Under the pieces are notes generated by a model. That model was not told the origin of the DNA and made no database searches. It saw only the letters and a program-made list of their open reading frames with translations. From the NCBI GenBank assembly GCA_027475525.1, contig JAMWFC010000113.1, forward strand, positions 1,538,001-1,602,000: DNA of 64,000 nucleotides, written 5' to 3'. The position numbers and the translations under genes are program-made. Origin of the DNA: Macrolepiota albuminosa. Lineage: Eukaryota > Basidiomycota > Agaricomycetes > Agaricales > Agaricaceae. Of this stretch, positions 10,835 to 23,176 are shown piece by piece. Within the stretch, counting starts at the first letter, position 1, and each line of letters starts with the position of its first letter.

Positions 10835-12895
10835 GAAGCGACATTCCAGGCGCAGCTTCATTATGACGAATAGGAGCCCGGAGTGTCAGCGCAGCCATCA
10901 GCACACGGCCGCCATACAAGGAACATTTCGAGGTGGTTTGACACCGATATTTCCATGACATCGACATTCAGGGTAATATACTCACAAGAGTGAGAAATAA
11001 CTGCCACGAGAATAGAATAGTTAGTTCCACTTGAGTCAATGCTGTCGAGATCCGATGTGTTCGTCTCGGATTCCAAAGGGGAGGGAGCCTCTTCGGAGCC
11101 CTCCGTCCAGGCACACATACCGCGCGGCACCGATCCGAAGCCGTCCTCGGCATGGTGCCATCGTCATTGGCAGCTGAGCTGCCGTGTCGAGAGCAGGTTT
11201 TTCATCGCACCTTCTCGCAGCAGCTCAGGTGAGCGCACCGTCGCTCTTGGTAGGGTCCTAAAAGTCTATCTATTGATTCTATATTGTACACTACTCCGAA
11301 AGTGAGATCCCTTGCCATTTGACGATTTGCACTTTCGAGAAGTTCCTTTCCTAATGTGAGCCTGCGCAGTCACTACTACTAGCGCGCGGCTTTCTGTAAC
11401 GTTTTGCCTAAAATGGGACACGTCGGAATTGCACTCGACGAACCAGTTGGACTACCTGTCCCATTAGAACAAACTGGCATCGTTACGCGTCTTCATCGAG
11501 CAAAAGAAGTACTTACATCCCCCCATGGTGCAAAAAAGGGGAGGTCGGCTGTCGTCGATCATGTTTTTCATGCTCCGCTAACCCTTACAGTTCGGAGCTT
11601 GTTTTTGCATCGCGTCGATGCACCGCCACATGGCTCATGGTATGAAAACTTTCACCCTCAAGTTTGACAGATGCCAATTGCAGTGTTTTATTCGGTATGT
11701 GGTATACTCTATAGCTCCTAGGATGATGACAGCTTCGCACTTCGGAGAGCCACGTCTCGATGAAACCCCAGACTTCGTTTCCTTTGGTATACATTCGTTG
11801 AACGAAAGGAACCACCGAGACGAGTCAAGAACGGAAATCTGAATTTTCTCTTCTCTTCTCATGCTCTGTAATCGTTGGCTCACACGGTTGCCTTATAGCC
11901 AGATCACTCTTCTCACTACAATCAGACGCGCAGCCTTATCTAATGAACTTATTCAAATGGATCTTGGAGAAGCTCTCGACACAAATATTGCTTGGCATGA
12001 GCCATGTCTGCCTGGCTTGGACTGCGCACGAATCATTGAAACCTATCTACTTATCAACGAGCCCAACCCGTGTCCACTCGTTGATGGACTATGACAACTA
12101 CGAGATGACAAAATAATAAGCCACTTGTCAAAACCAATTAGTCAGACCTAATTCGCTCCGCTTATGGAGCGACAATGAGAAAATGTTCTATGAGTACGTA
12201 CGATCCTTATATATGAGATTGATACCATAGCTGATCTATATCGGTGCTTGAGGACCGGGCGACGTTGGGTATGTCGAATACTTCATGTTACACAACTTCT
12301 TGTTTCGCGGATGCAACGTGCCGGCTTGCGATTCCACTCACAAATTACAGCAAGTATTTATGTATCTGCTTTACTAGCCTGATAAAACCTGTGGCAAATG
12401 AAGCACAGGTTTTCTGTATTCTAGCACAAAAGTAACTCACGAGAGACTTATCCAGGCAACGTGGTCTGTTACAGAGCGGGTTGTCTGTCGAGAGGAGACG
12501 TCGTTCATAGAGTGACATACAATCCCTAATGAAGTCTGTAAGTCGAAATCCTTGTTGGATTCTCAACAAACATACTTGTTTTCATTATGGCAAGAGCGTT
12601 GAGCTATCAAGGTCACATGACATTAAAACTGAATTCTGGCTGGCCGCTACATGGTCAGGCTAGAACGAAAAATGTTTTTGGTGCATCTTTAGTACACGCC
12701 AAAATCTTTCAAGAGTTATAGTAGTGTTCTATGTATAGTCGTTTTTCTCAAAGGCCGGGCTCGTGACGCGATGCTGTCGACTGTGATGGTGTGCGTGGTC
12801 GTTTTACGTCCTTGAAAACTTCCACAAATTCACATCTGAACCAAGACGCCCTCGCAGATGGTATTTGAAACTCAAGCCCTTGATCCGGTATGCCC
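10835..12895. other. promoter region and unassigned sequence before the RdRP gene
   Basis: Open frames on the plus strand at 11404-11667, 11618-11842 and 11861-12094 could be N-terminal exons of the RdRP (one reads MKTFTLKFDRCQLQCFIR). I cannot join them by good splice sites and they show no motif I recognise, so they are not called. A minus-strand frame at 10861-11130 is likewise unsupported. The rest appears non-coding. Confidence 0.3.
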
Positions 12896-15800
12896 ATGAC
12901 TTCACTGCAGCAAACGAAATTCGGCGAAGATATAAGTACACTCATTTTGTTGGGTACGGAAACGGAGTCGACGGAACCTGGTGAGTTCTATATACTTTTT
13001 CTATCCTGAATTGAATCCCTTACCTTAACAGAGTCCTCCATTCAAAATGCATCGCAACCACCGACGTCGAGTACTCCTTCACTCGAAAGCATACGAAAGC
13101 GTAAACTTGACGATTATTTGGATTCGTCTCGTTCTCTTTTAGCATCCAAAAGACAGAATAAAGAGGATATCAATTCAAATTCTCCTACTCAACCCTACAT
13201 TATTGTGCGGACATATTTCGTGCCATTTGGTATGCTCTGCTGATAGATAGGATATTCCAGGCATACTCAGAGCTCGTCCAAAAGCAGACCAACATCTCTT
13301 CTGGAGTTCTTTATGAATTGGCACGGTTAATCACTCTCAGCAAGATCTCTTATGAAGAAATAACGGTTGGCCATCTGTTGTCACTGCAGGGAAACAACGT
13401 TGAATCTGCTTCGAAAACCGTACGGGCTTTCTTTCCGGATTCAGTATCTGAGGCTGCTCAGGACTCTGCCTTCATTCAAGAGGCTGCTGCGACAGTGACA
13501 ACCTTTTACTAATTTGACACTCAGGCTTTAATAATCCTGATTCTTCTTTGTTTAGTCACCGTGGGAGGAGCTCGATAACGAAGAACAGGCTTTGGCGCGA
13601 GATCCATACGCTGGGCTGGGTCATAGCGAGATAATGCCCGGCTGGTACGGTGGCAAAATTGACTTCCGGGGCAGGTTAGACAGGAGTGATAACAAATCCT
13701 ACAAAATCAAGCTAGATCGTTGCATGCTGGGCCCTTCATGCCGTTTTTCTAGGCGATTTGGGAGCACGAGCATCTTACGCATAAAGGTTGCCGACAGACA
13801 GATTCTTCACTCGACCAAGAATAACCTTGGCAACTTCTTTCGTAAGGCGTTTGTATTGTGGGGGTCCGTGTTTCGAGCATTTTACGCAAAAGAAGGAAGT
13901 GTGTTTCTTTTCAAAACCAACGAAAAGATGATCAACGGCGAGATTATACCAAATTGCTCTGCAGGAATGTCACTTTTAGACTTCCTGAACTATCATAATC
14001 CTTTGGATTACATTGAGAACCAAAATCAGGTATGCCATTCAATTCCTTCTAATGTCCGGCTAACCCGGAATGCAGTCTATGTCAAAGTGGGCTGCTCGAA
14101 CTGCCCTTGGTTTGTCTAATTCGGTGCCTGGACCACTTATCGAGGACCAGAACATCACTTGCCAAGATGACATAGGCAAGTTTTGAATTCACGTGGGTTT
14201 TCCTTTCTTTTCTTTTTAAAGCCGATAACAGTCTCCGCTGAGGGTTCTGATATGACTGATGGATGTGGAACTGCAAATCGAGCCACCACGTTGGCCGTCA
14301 GCAGAACAATTGATCCCGAAACATATTCGGTTGCTTTCCAGTTCCGACTCGAAGGCTTGAAGGTATGACCATCGACTATTAAAAGAGTGTTAAAGTATTA
14401 GACATTGAATGTCCCAGGGCATGGCTCTTGAAAACAGTGAGACGAACTCAAAAGAGCCCCTTCAAGTGATTGCACGTCGTTCTCAAGTTAAAATTCGGTA
14501 TCCGTCTGGCCACCACGACCCCCTGGACCCTACTCTACGCATTATTGAAATTCTTAGATTGTCCTATATGAGGTCCCCAGCGTCAATATCTGCCGAAACA
14601 ATCATTAATCTTTCAGACAATGGTGTACCCTCTCATATCTTCGTTGATCTACTCAAAGCCAACCTTGAAGAAATCGTAGCTGTCCTAACAACCTGGGATG
14701 GACCGGATGCTATGTACAACCTTTGGACAGCAGTTGAACGAGTAGGTGCCGTTTTACATTCTCGGAGAGCACGAGAAGCTGTTGGAGAAGCAAGGGCTCG
14801 TGGCTTCAATAGCTATTCAAACGAAGATGATGACGAGGATGATGAGGATGTAATGAAATACGACATAGGCCAAGGACGCTCCAAAGCTTGGTGGGCTGAT
14901 CAGATCTCCGGTTGTCCCTCGAGTTTAGAGGAAACTGTATTGGTTCTCCTTGATGCTGGGTTCCGACCTCAAGATTCGCCGATCGTCCGGGAGAAACTGA
15001 AGCAGGTGGTTAAAGGAGTAGTCAATAACCGAACTTGCAAGTACCGCTACGAACTAGCACAAAGTGCTATTGCGTTCGTTGTTCCTGGTATGGTTTCTCT
15101 CCATGAGGTTCCATACGACCCTTTTTGACCTGGCTTTTGATGACAGACCCCTACAACGTTTTGGGCCCCGATGAAATTCATGTGAAAAGTTCTCGTCGAA
15201 ACTTTCAAATGCAGGATGACATCCTCGACGACATAGTCCTTGGAGAGGTACTCGTAAGTTATCGCGCTCAACTTGGTATCATAGATTTTTGTTCAGATTT
15301 GTTAAAAAAGATCACGAGAAACCCTTGTAAACTACCAACCGATGTTCGAAAGGTATGCATTACCTTACACTACCTCTTCTGCTTGTGGTGTGACAGAATG
15401 TCACAAGGTGCGGGCTGTGGAACATCCATTCCTTCGTAGTTACACGGATGTTATTGTCTGCTCTATACAAGGTCACCGCAGGTTGCTGGACTTCTTAGCT
15501 GGAGGTGCGGTTATGGTCTGCGAACAATATTTTTACTGCGCTCACTCATCCAATCAAGGTGACTACGATGGTGATACTGCAACAGTCATATGGACGCCCC
15601 CAATTGTCGAGAGTTTCAAGAATGCCGATGAAAAGTATTCTAAAGAGCCAGATGGGCTGGATGTCTGCTTCACATCTGACCACAATGAAAAAGTCTCTGA
15701 ATTTCTAATACGTACGTCAAGTCTATCACCCGTAGAAAAGGCCCTTGCCGTGCAGACATATCTACTTGGTGCTCTTCGAGACCCCTCCGTCATCGGCAAA

Positions 15801-16777
15801 TACTCAAATATGCATGACAACGCAGTATATCACTTTGGTTACAGTCACCCACGCACAGTCAAGCTTGCTTACAAGTAAATTCGTTTCTGAGCTATTAAAA
15901 CTTGTAATTGATAAACGGTGCTCAGGTTCTGCAAAGTCCTTGATAGTTCAAAGTCTGGCTTGACAATCCGGCAGATAACCTTTCGATCAGACTTCGCAAT
16001 GTATCACAATAGCCGTGTTCATTGGAAGGAAAAATCTGACAATTACAAGAAAGCAACAACAGTGTACAACAGTGAAAAAGTCAATTTACCCTACACCCGT
16101 CGTGGAAAAGGGAGTCAGTACATCAAGGGGGACTTCATCATGGATGTATTAAACAGCGCGGGCAGAAGGGAGCGGAACAGAATTCTAGCCAGCATGGAAA
16201 ACCAGAGCGTCTTTGGGCCGCTACATACGGTTTCTGACTCTCATTTGACCAAACCTTGGGAGGATGCGGTCAAAGCCGCCAAAGTCGGGGATCCTCGGGT
16301 TGTTCAGGCGATGCAGGGAGATCTACTGAACCTTGGGAGGATGCGGTCAAAGCCGCCAAAGTCGGGGATCCTCGGGTTGTTCAGGCGATGCAGGGAGATC
16401 TACTGAAAATCAAGACTCACGTAGAAATCGTTTATCACGAGTACAAGACCTATCGCGCTACTAACGGCAAGAGTTTCACTGCAATGCCCATCGAAACTCG
16501 ACAGGATATTTTACGAAAGCTATCGAAAGGCTTCAATTCCCATCCCACTCCCGCCGACATGGAGGTACACACGGATGCAACATTAATTTCTCGTCTTCGG
16601 GCTTCGTATGCTTTCGTCTTCGATCTGCAACAGAATGCGCGTGGATTAACCTCCTGGAGTCGCTTCCCTTGGGACTTGGCAATGCGTGAGCTTTGTCTCA
16701 TAAAAGCAAGTGCAATAGGTCCTTCTAAAACATCTACGGTTGGATTTTATGAACGATTCAAGTTGTCGCGCCTTTGA
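12896..16777 (+). CDS. RNA-dependent RNA polymerase (RNA-silencing RdRP)
   Basis: Multi-exon gene. Recognisable blocks in order: a Ser/Lys-rich N-terminus from ATG 12896; GGKIDFRGRL...LGPSCRFSRRFGS (13650-13800); AARTALGLSNSVPGP; DIVSAEGSDMTDGCG (across a GC-AG intron at 14176-14231); LGEVLITRNPCKLPTDVRK; DVIVCSIQGHRRLLDFLAGG; and the catalytic DYDGD at 15561-15575, which is the metal-binding DxDGD of cellular RdRPs of the QDE-1/RDR family. These make double-stranded RNA for Dicer in quelling-type silencing of repeats. An exact 77-bp duplication at 16254-16407 breaks the frame after WEDAVKAAKVGDP; with one copy removed, the frame runs on to LSRL* at 16777. The N-terminus looks short compared with family members, so exons further upstream are possible. 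One exon junction near 13200-13260 is not settled. Confidence 0.87.
16254..16407. repeat. exact 77-bp tandem duplication in the RdRP coding region
   Basis: 16254-16330 equals 16331-16407 base for base. Since 77 is not a multiple of three, the duplication shifts the frame. One of ten duplications of this length in the window. Confidence 0.97.
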
Positions 16778-17876
16778 TACTGATCGTTCTCCTCTAAAAC
16801 TATAATGTGTATATACCTATAGCATGGATACCCATCGATCATTTTTGGTTCCATTGTACCTTTTGTATCAATACTTATATTACCTGTTTTTCTTGATTCC
16901 TTCATCTTGGTTGTCTGTTTATGACGTCTGTTAACATTCTTTCGTGTTCTCCGTAAAGTATCATGAAGACCTTGACAGTTCCGACTTCGCTATCGTTAAT
17001 TGGTCCAATTTAGGGGCATCACCCAGGCAGTTAAGTTGCGCATGAGCGCCAACACCTTGATGTCCATCCATAGCATGGTATGATACGTGGTAGGAGTCGA
17101 GGTATCATTATCTTTCTGACGCCCTGGACTGACTGAGGTTTCACTACAGCACATAAAGACTACTCGAACAGTAAAATCCGTGGACAGTACTAGGCGTTAA
17201 CAGCAATTGCCGTTCTAGTCGAATGTTTTGATTATGTGACACAAGATGAAGGTTATTACCAAACGTACGGAGAAACAGGTTTCCTGGCCAACTTCCACCT
17301 TCACTTGTATAAATCCTTCCGAGGAGACTCTTCTGGGGACGGCTGTGATGCGATGTCCGCAAGAGACAAAGGCTTTTGTCAAATACGTGCAAATACGCCC
17401 TGTTCAGGGTCCCTCCAAAGCACGAACCTTAACGTTGGCGTATTCAATTGAATCCGCCTTATCCCTTATCCGCGAAATGCTACCGACCGTAGCTCGATGC
17501 ACCCTTCTAACCATGAACTACCCAAATTGCAGATAGCGAGTTTTCCCTGAGTCATGACGCGGTATTCAGTACATGTTTCGCATTTTGACCACGGACAGAC
17601 GCCCCCTCTGAGCAACGCCGCCGAGTGTCATATGCACATGAAATTTATCTGTTGATCAACGACTGCTGTCAACCAAATATCACTGGTGGTACACTGGTGC
17701 GACCCTTTGTGACATTGTCCATAGCATTGTTGTAGTTTGATCATCACACACATTGTGGAAGACAATGGACACGTAATAAATGCGAACACGTGACTGGACG
17801 CGCTCGATGAGTGACTGTGACGTTTCGCGTATTGATAATTATTGTGACTGTTGGGGTGACAGCTGTGGTGGTTGTC
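16778..17876. other. intergenic, no gene recognised
   Basis: Holds the 3' UTR of the RdRP gene and the promoter of the RING-RRM gene. Short open frames near 17236-17536 overlap in several phases without any family signal. Nothing supportable seen. Confidence 0.4.
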
Positions 17877-20800
17877 ATGCCGTGCCATTCAGTCCCGACG
17901 TCGCCCGCGATGGCTCGCTCGTCGCACAAGAGCCAGCCAGTCACCCCTCAGCGCCTCCCCCCACAGCGCACAGGCCATCGCTATTCGTCCTCCCAGTCCT
18001 TCTACAGGTCTCCACTCACCCCCACCAGCCCTTACACCCCACTCAGCCTGCGCTCGTTCACCTCCTCAACCTCGGGTGGCTCCACCCTTAACACCCCAGA
18101 CTCAGATCATACCAGCAGGCATCTTGCCTTTTCTCCAAATGTTGCCAGTCCATCCGTGAGAGCGGACAACAAAGACCATAGTCTTGCCGACATCGCAGAA
18201 AATTGGCGTTCAAGGGCTAATGAGAACGGCATCAAAGTCTCATCGATGAACGATGATTCTCATTTTGGTGACGATGAAGGTATGCGCCACGCAGCGTTTT
18301 AGGAGATCCATAGTCTCATTAGACGCATATAGCCAGCGACCGAACAGCCTCTGACACAGCTAACGAATCTGGATTCATCTCTACTGAAGAAGGTCTGTCC
18401 AATGAGCATACACACGTCTCCAAGTATCTCATATGCTTGTAGCTCTTCTGGCTCCTTCGTTAATATTGAATCAAAGGGGCCCAGGATTTGCTTCACTGAA
18501 CAGACCTCGCGCCCAGTCCCACCTTCCTTCTCCGAACACTCACTCTTTCCCATCGCCCCAGAATACTCGTACGCCTGCGCGCCCTCTTGCACAGCCATCG
18601 TCGCCTCTTGCCTTACGTCGCCTTAACCAGTCTCAGAACGTCAATGTGATGTCTACACCTCCTCCCAACCGTGCTCTCGCAAGACAGCTCAAACTGAAAG
18701 GTAGTCTGACGGATCCAGCGGCAACACGAAGGAGGGAAGCTTTCGGTCCAGTAAAAGTTTTTTTTTTCTCGAACCTTTCATGTAATTGACCCTCCTCTGT
18801 AGGTGTGGACTCCGTCACGATATAATGCGAATGATATGAACCATACCTTCACCCTCGGCCTTAATCAGGATACCTCCCTTGACCTCTTTGATATCGATGA
18901 GAATGACTTTGAAAATGACTTTGAATACGCTCATGACCAAGAACCCGCGAACGACTCCTTGATGGAGCGGCGCTTCGACTTTAAAAATAATAATACATTC
19001 GACCATAACTCGAACACATTTGGATATCCCAACTATAGTCTTCCTCTCCTCCCATCGTACAGTCAGCAGCAGCAATTTTTCTCTCGTTCACAGGCGCCAT
19101 TTTCTGATCCATTCCATGGTAACGCTCCTGGTAGAATTGCAGAGAGCGTCGAGCACTACTTCCATACACAACAGCAATTCCGTGACTCTAACACGTTCGC
19201 ACCTGCACAAAACGAGTTTCTGCAACCTCATCAGCCTTGGGGCATTGCTTCAAATCTTTCTGTCTCTACACCCGGTATGATGCCACGCGATGGTTATACA
19301 GGCGGGCCTTCCTGGGTCCCTATTCCCGCCCCATCAGATATCGCACCAACAAAAGGTCTTGAGATAGTCACGCCCGTGGTCATGACCGAAACCAAGGAGA
19401 ATCCAGCCCAGGACTCGGGCTGCTCAGTCTGTCTTGCACCCTCTCTGCGTACTCTCGCCGTTCTTGCCCCTTGCGGTCACCCACTTTGCTCGTCCTGTCT
19501 AACGAGCGCTCTCAATATAGTCGGTGAAAAGGACATGGAATGCGCCGTTTGCCGTGCAAAGGTCGCGGACTTTAAGTTAATCTCTGTCGACGGCCTCAAG
19601 GTCGCTGCGACAATGTCTGCCGACGAGCGCAAGACGCCCGATGGAGACACTGGCAGGAGCTTCATGGATCCCCTTTTTTCATCACCTGAGAGCAATAATG
19701 GTCGCGTGTCTGGACTTGAAACTGCTTTCGAGTTCGGACTGGGAATTGATAATGCACGCGCGAGCACACCCAAGCGTGAGGAGCGCCCCAATAGATTCCA
19801 CGAGAAGATTGACTCAGACGGACAGAACGCTGCGACAGCGTGCGAACGGGGCGGAAGGAAAGGAAAGAATGATGAAAACGTCGTTCTTCGGATAGACAAC
19901 GTCCCCTGGGTACGTGTATCGCTGCGCTTGTCCATTTCCCCTCAATTTACGTTTGTGGATTTTTGTCTTTATTCGCTCTAATCATACCTATCAGGACATT
20001 ACACCGCCGCAGATCCAAAAATGGTTACAGCAGCCCTTGGAACGAGTTCACGTTCTACTCGATAAACGAGGAAAGACGATGAGTCATGCCTACGTTGAGG
20101 TTGCAGACGTTGCTATTGCAGGCCGGATCCTGCGGGGTGAGGCTCAGGGCGAGTCGCCTCACGGTAAACCCCGAGAAAGAGGCAGTGTATTAGGAAAGGG
20201 TAGGAGGGCGCGGGGTGTTACTATCACCAGAAGCGGCCAGGAAGAGCTTATGGCTGATGTAGGTCTTCCCTCTCCTTGTTTAATCATGATTTATGTTTTT
20301 GGTTTACTTTCTCCTTTTTTGGCGTTGCCGGTCTCTTTGCTTATCTTTGGGAGCTTGGGGAGTCTTTTTTCACTTGCCGCCGCTGTGAAATCTGTCCAGC
20401 GTGTCTTCTTCCCCGGTTTCCACACTCTCATACGACACCGTGCTTCCTTCAATTTACTACCCCTTGCTCATATACGCGTGCTCCCTTGCTACATCGTCTC
20501 TCGTCTCGCTTTTCTCGCGAATCACAGTCAGAGTGTCTCCCTTTTCATCTTTCGGCCGCTTCCTACACTTGTGATCGTATCACTTTGACAGTTTATGCCG
20601 CATCTTCCATTCGGACAGGCACTATCGTTCCGTTGTTTAGCAGACATAGCTTCGTTCCCCCATCATTTCGCCTGTAAGGTGATTTCGACGGATCGGGATT
20701 TTCCATTTAATTTAGTTTTGAACCGTTTTAGGTATCATTTGCTGACTGGAGTTTCATATACAGCTATTCCCCACTTGGCGGGGCTCTTTTGATAGTTCTC

Positions 20801-21695
20801 GTCCCTCACTTGCAGGATTGGATAGTGATCAGGTCATCAGCGCACTGGAAGGAGGTTTGATTGGGGAGAATGAGGTGGTTGGCCTTCTACATCTCATCAA
20901 AGAACCTGACGTGAGCGCTCTTTTACCCGTATCATGTCGGAGCTCAAGATTGCTCTGTAGTCTCACTTTTTGAAGGCTCCAACTTTGCCGTTCCATTCGT
21001 TGATGAGCATTTTGAGTAAATTTCCCTCCGACGTCGATAGCCGTGTGTTCTGGTCTTCGACTGTGAGGGATACCTTGTACGGTAAGTACCCTCACCAGAC
21101 CCCAACATACCGCAAAACATCGATTCATTGTGCTGTCATCGTTAATTACAGATATTACCTATGGTCAGTTATCCTGTCCAAAGTTCTTCATTCAAGGTTG
21201 TTCTTATGTGACACCTTTTTGCCCCAGCTGCTGTGCAGATATTGCTTTCACGTGTTGGCTCTGAAAGCAAGAACGGAGATGACAACGAATATTCTCTCGA
21301 TCTTGCTTCCGAACTTGTGAAGACCGCTCTGAGGTGCCATGGTTCGTGACTCATAATACGTGCTTCTTTGTCCTCACCAATTTTTCCCAGCGTTCACGGC
21401 TCAACAGCTGTCCAAATTCACCGAGTTCCTCGAAACTTCCGCGTCGCATGCTTGTCCTTTAGGCCGTGGACCAGTTTTGAGCGCACAATCAGAGCCTCGA
21501 ACTCCTAGTGATCGTGAAGGATGCGACCGCGTCACCAACATCGTCGGATGCAAAACAGTGTTACCTCCCACTCCTACCTCTGGAAGTGACATTGAGGATA
21601 AGATGGCTCTCGTGGAGCTTGCCCGTGAATTTGGAGTTGAGGCGCAATTAGTGCAGGCCCTTGCGCAAAGGCTCGCAGGTCTTTCCCAAATGTAA
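17877..21695 (+). CDS. RING-finger plus RRM protein
   Basis: Multi-exon gene starting MPCHSVPTSPAM. The N-terminal part is Ser/Pro-rich and disordered (SPLTPTSPYTPLSLRSF). The exon 18803-19917 encodes an acidic/Asn-rich stretch, then a RING-type zinc site: CSVCLAPS...APCGHPLCSSCL...CAVC (19420-19560; C-x2-C, CGHxxC-x2-C, C-x2-C). Next comes an RRM (VLRIDNVPW then ITPPQIQKWLQQPL and SHAYVEVADVAIAGRIL) split by an intron near 19908-19993. The C-terminal helical region continues through exons to LVQALAQRLAGLSQM* at 21695. The pairing of RING and RRM recalls CNOT4/Mot2, a ubiquitin ligase of the CCR4-NOT complex, but order and length differ and I do not claim orthology. Likely role: RNA-linked ubiquitin ligase or RNA-binding regulator. 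Confidence 0.75.
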
Positions 21696-22040
21696 CTCAG
21701 AAAATCAAGATGAGTCATTTGCCGTGCTATCCTTTATGCTGTGTTTGTTTGTCAAAGCGAAATCCCTTTATCACTCTCATCTTTTGCAATTCCTACGCAC
21801 CTCCCGGAGCTCTGCTCTCGTCGTTTACCGTCCCCTCTTTACCAAACCTCGAAATTTGCTATGGAAACCCGGTTCTCCTCATCGCTTTCGGTCGTTACGT
21901 TTGTCCTTGTTGTCGTCATGCTTCTCGTTGTTCTCCGTGCACTCTGTATTCAACTTATCCAGACGAATCACATGTATCGAGCTTGGACCAATCCTTTGTT
22001 TTTCATAGACCATAGTGAGTTGTATTAGTGCCAAACGTGG
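21696..22040. other. convergent 3' region, no gene
   Basis: 345 bp between the RING-RRM gene (+) and the kinase-like gene (-). Pyrimidine-rich with overlapping short frames in all three phases, which is typical of low-complexity 3' sequence. Confidence 0.45.
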
Positions 22041-23176
22041 TTACATGTAAAGGAAGATATCCTCCAGCTCAAAGACAATATCTTTCATTGTTGGTCGATC
22101 TTCTGGGTCGTAGGACCAGCACCTTGAGAGAACTTGCCATAGGTTGTCTGCAATGACCGTTGGCTTGAGAATATGTGAATTTCCAAAGAGTGAGATCTCT
22201 TCGATTGAGTCCCGGATTGATTGGATTGAGCTTGCGTCCCGTGGTGAGTGTCCAGTCATAACCTGGACAGGAGTTAGAATATAAATATCAGGATCATTGA
22301 CTCTCACGGCATAGACTATTGATGCAAACGCATAAACATCCGAAGATGGACGTAGGTCCATCTGGCGAGGGTCCAAGGCCTCTGGGGCCTGGTATACAGA
22401 CGAAGGCTCTAATGGTATCCTGAACTCCTGTGATGTGAAGGCACGAGCAAACATATTGGTGGAGACGTCTACAATGGTGGCGTCACCTCGAGCAGTGATG
22501 AAAATATTACCCTGGACCGAATGAATGGCGGCGAGAGCGTTAATGACGCTCTTCCAAAGCTTAACGAGCTTACTGGATGTAAATGACCATGTACTATCTT
22601 ATGTAGGTGAAGATGCTCAAGAGCTTTGGTAACTTGGATTAGCCGTCTGAACTAGAATACTTTTGTTCAATAACGGAGAGCCTAAAAGATGAATTATACC
22701 CACCTGCTCTGTAGTTTCAGCTTTCGAAAGAATGTCATCTTTAAACCAAATTCTGATGAGAAGCTGCGTCTCCAAAAGATCGCAAATAATGGAGGTGGTA
22801 ATGTGTTGATGTTTATGGGCAACAGGATACTGTTGTTCTTGACGTTGAAGGCATTCAAGTAACTGAGGCGAGATCAGACCGAGAACTGCACACCAGAGGT
22901 TATGCGTCGCCGAACCTTATTGAATGCGATACGATGGTCTGGAAGTGTTGGTATGCATGCCACCTGCAGCAATAAGCTATCAATGCCTTGTAGATAAATA
23001 TTGTGGGTATTCTCACACTAGCCGCCACAGTGCCATTTAACAACAAGTATGTGCGATATATGGTTCCCTCAAAACGCGCTGGAGAAACGGCAAGTTGCTA
23101 AAAAGACCAAATCTATGCAGTAGCGGAAACTAGTCGTCACAATATCACATACAACGTTGGATACGTTTAAGGACAT
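22041..23176 (-). CDS. protein-kinase-like protein, catalytic loop altered
   Basis: Exons on the minus strand give a continuous kinase C-lobe: FRRLIQVTKALEHLHLHKIVHGHLHP | GNIFIT, then ATIVDVS, SSVYQAPEALDP (APE), SSDVYAFASIVYA | VMTGHSP, and WSYDPEDRPTMKDIVFELEDI, the tyrosine-kinase-like C-lobe end found in many Agaricomycete kinases. Upstream exons (for example VLGLISPQLLECLQRQEQQ and QLAVSPARFEGTIYRTYL) are not kinase N-lobe, and no glycine loop or VAVK lysine is visible. The HRD/HGD catalytic Asp is His (HGH), and the DFG position reads DVS. It is therefore a predicted pseudokinase or a decaying fragment. The start at 23176 (MSLNVSNV) is tentative; a longer open frame precedes it. Confidence 0.6.

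Noticed and set aside
11404..12094. Plus-strand frames upstream of the RdRP as its N-terminal exons
   Set aside because: Attractive by position, but no convincing splice sites join them to 12896 and no conserved RdRP block is visible.
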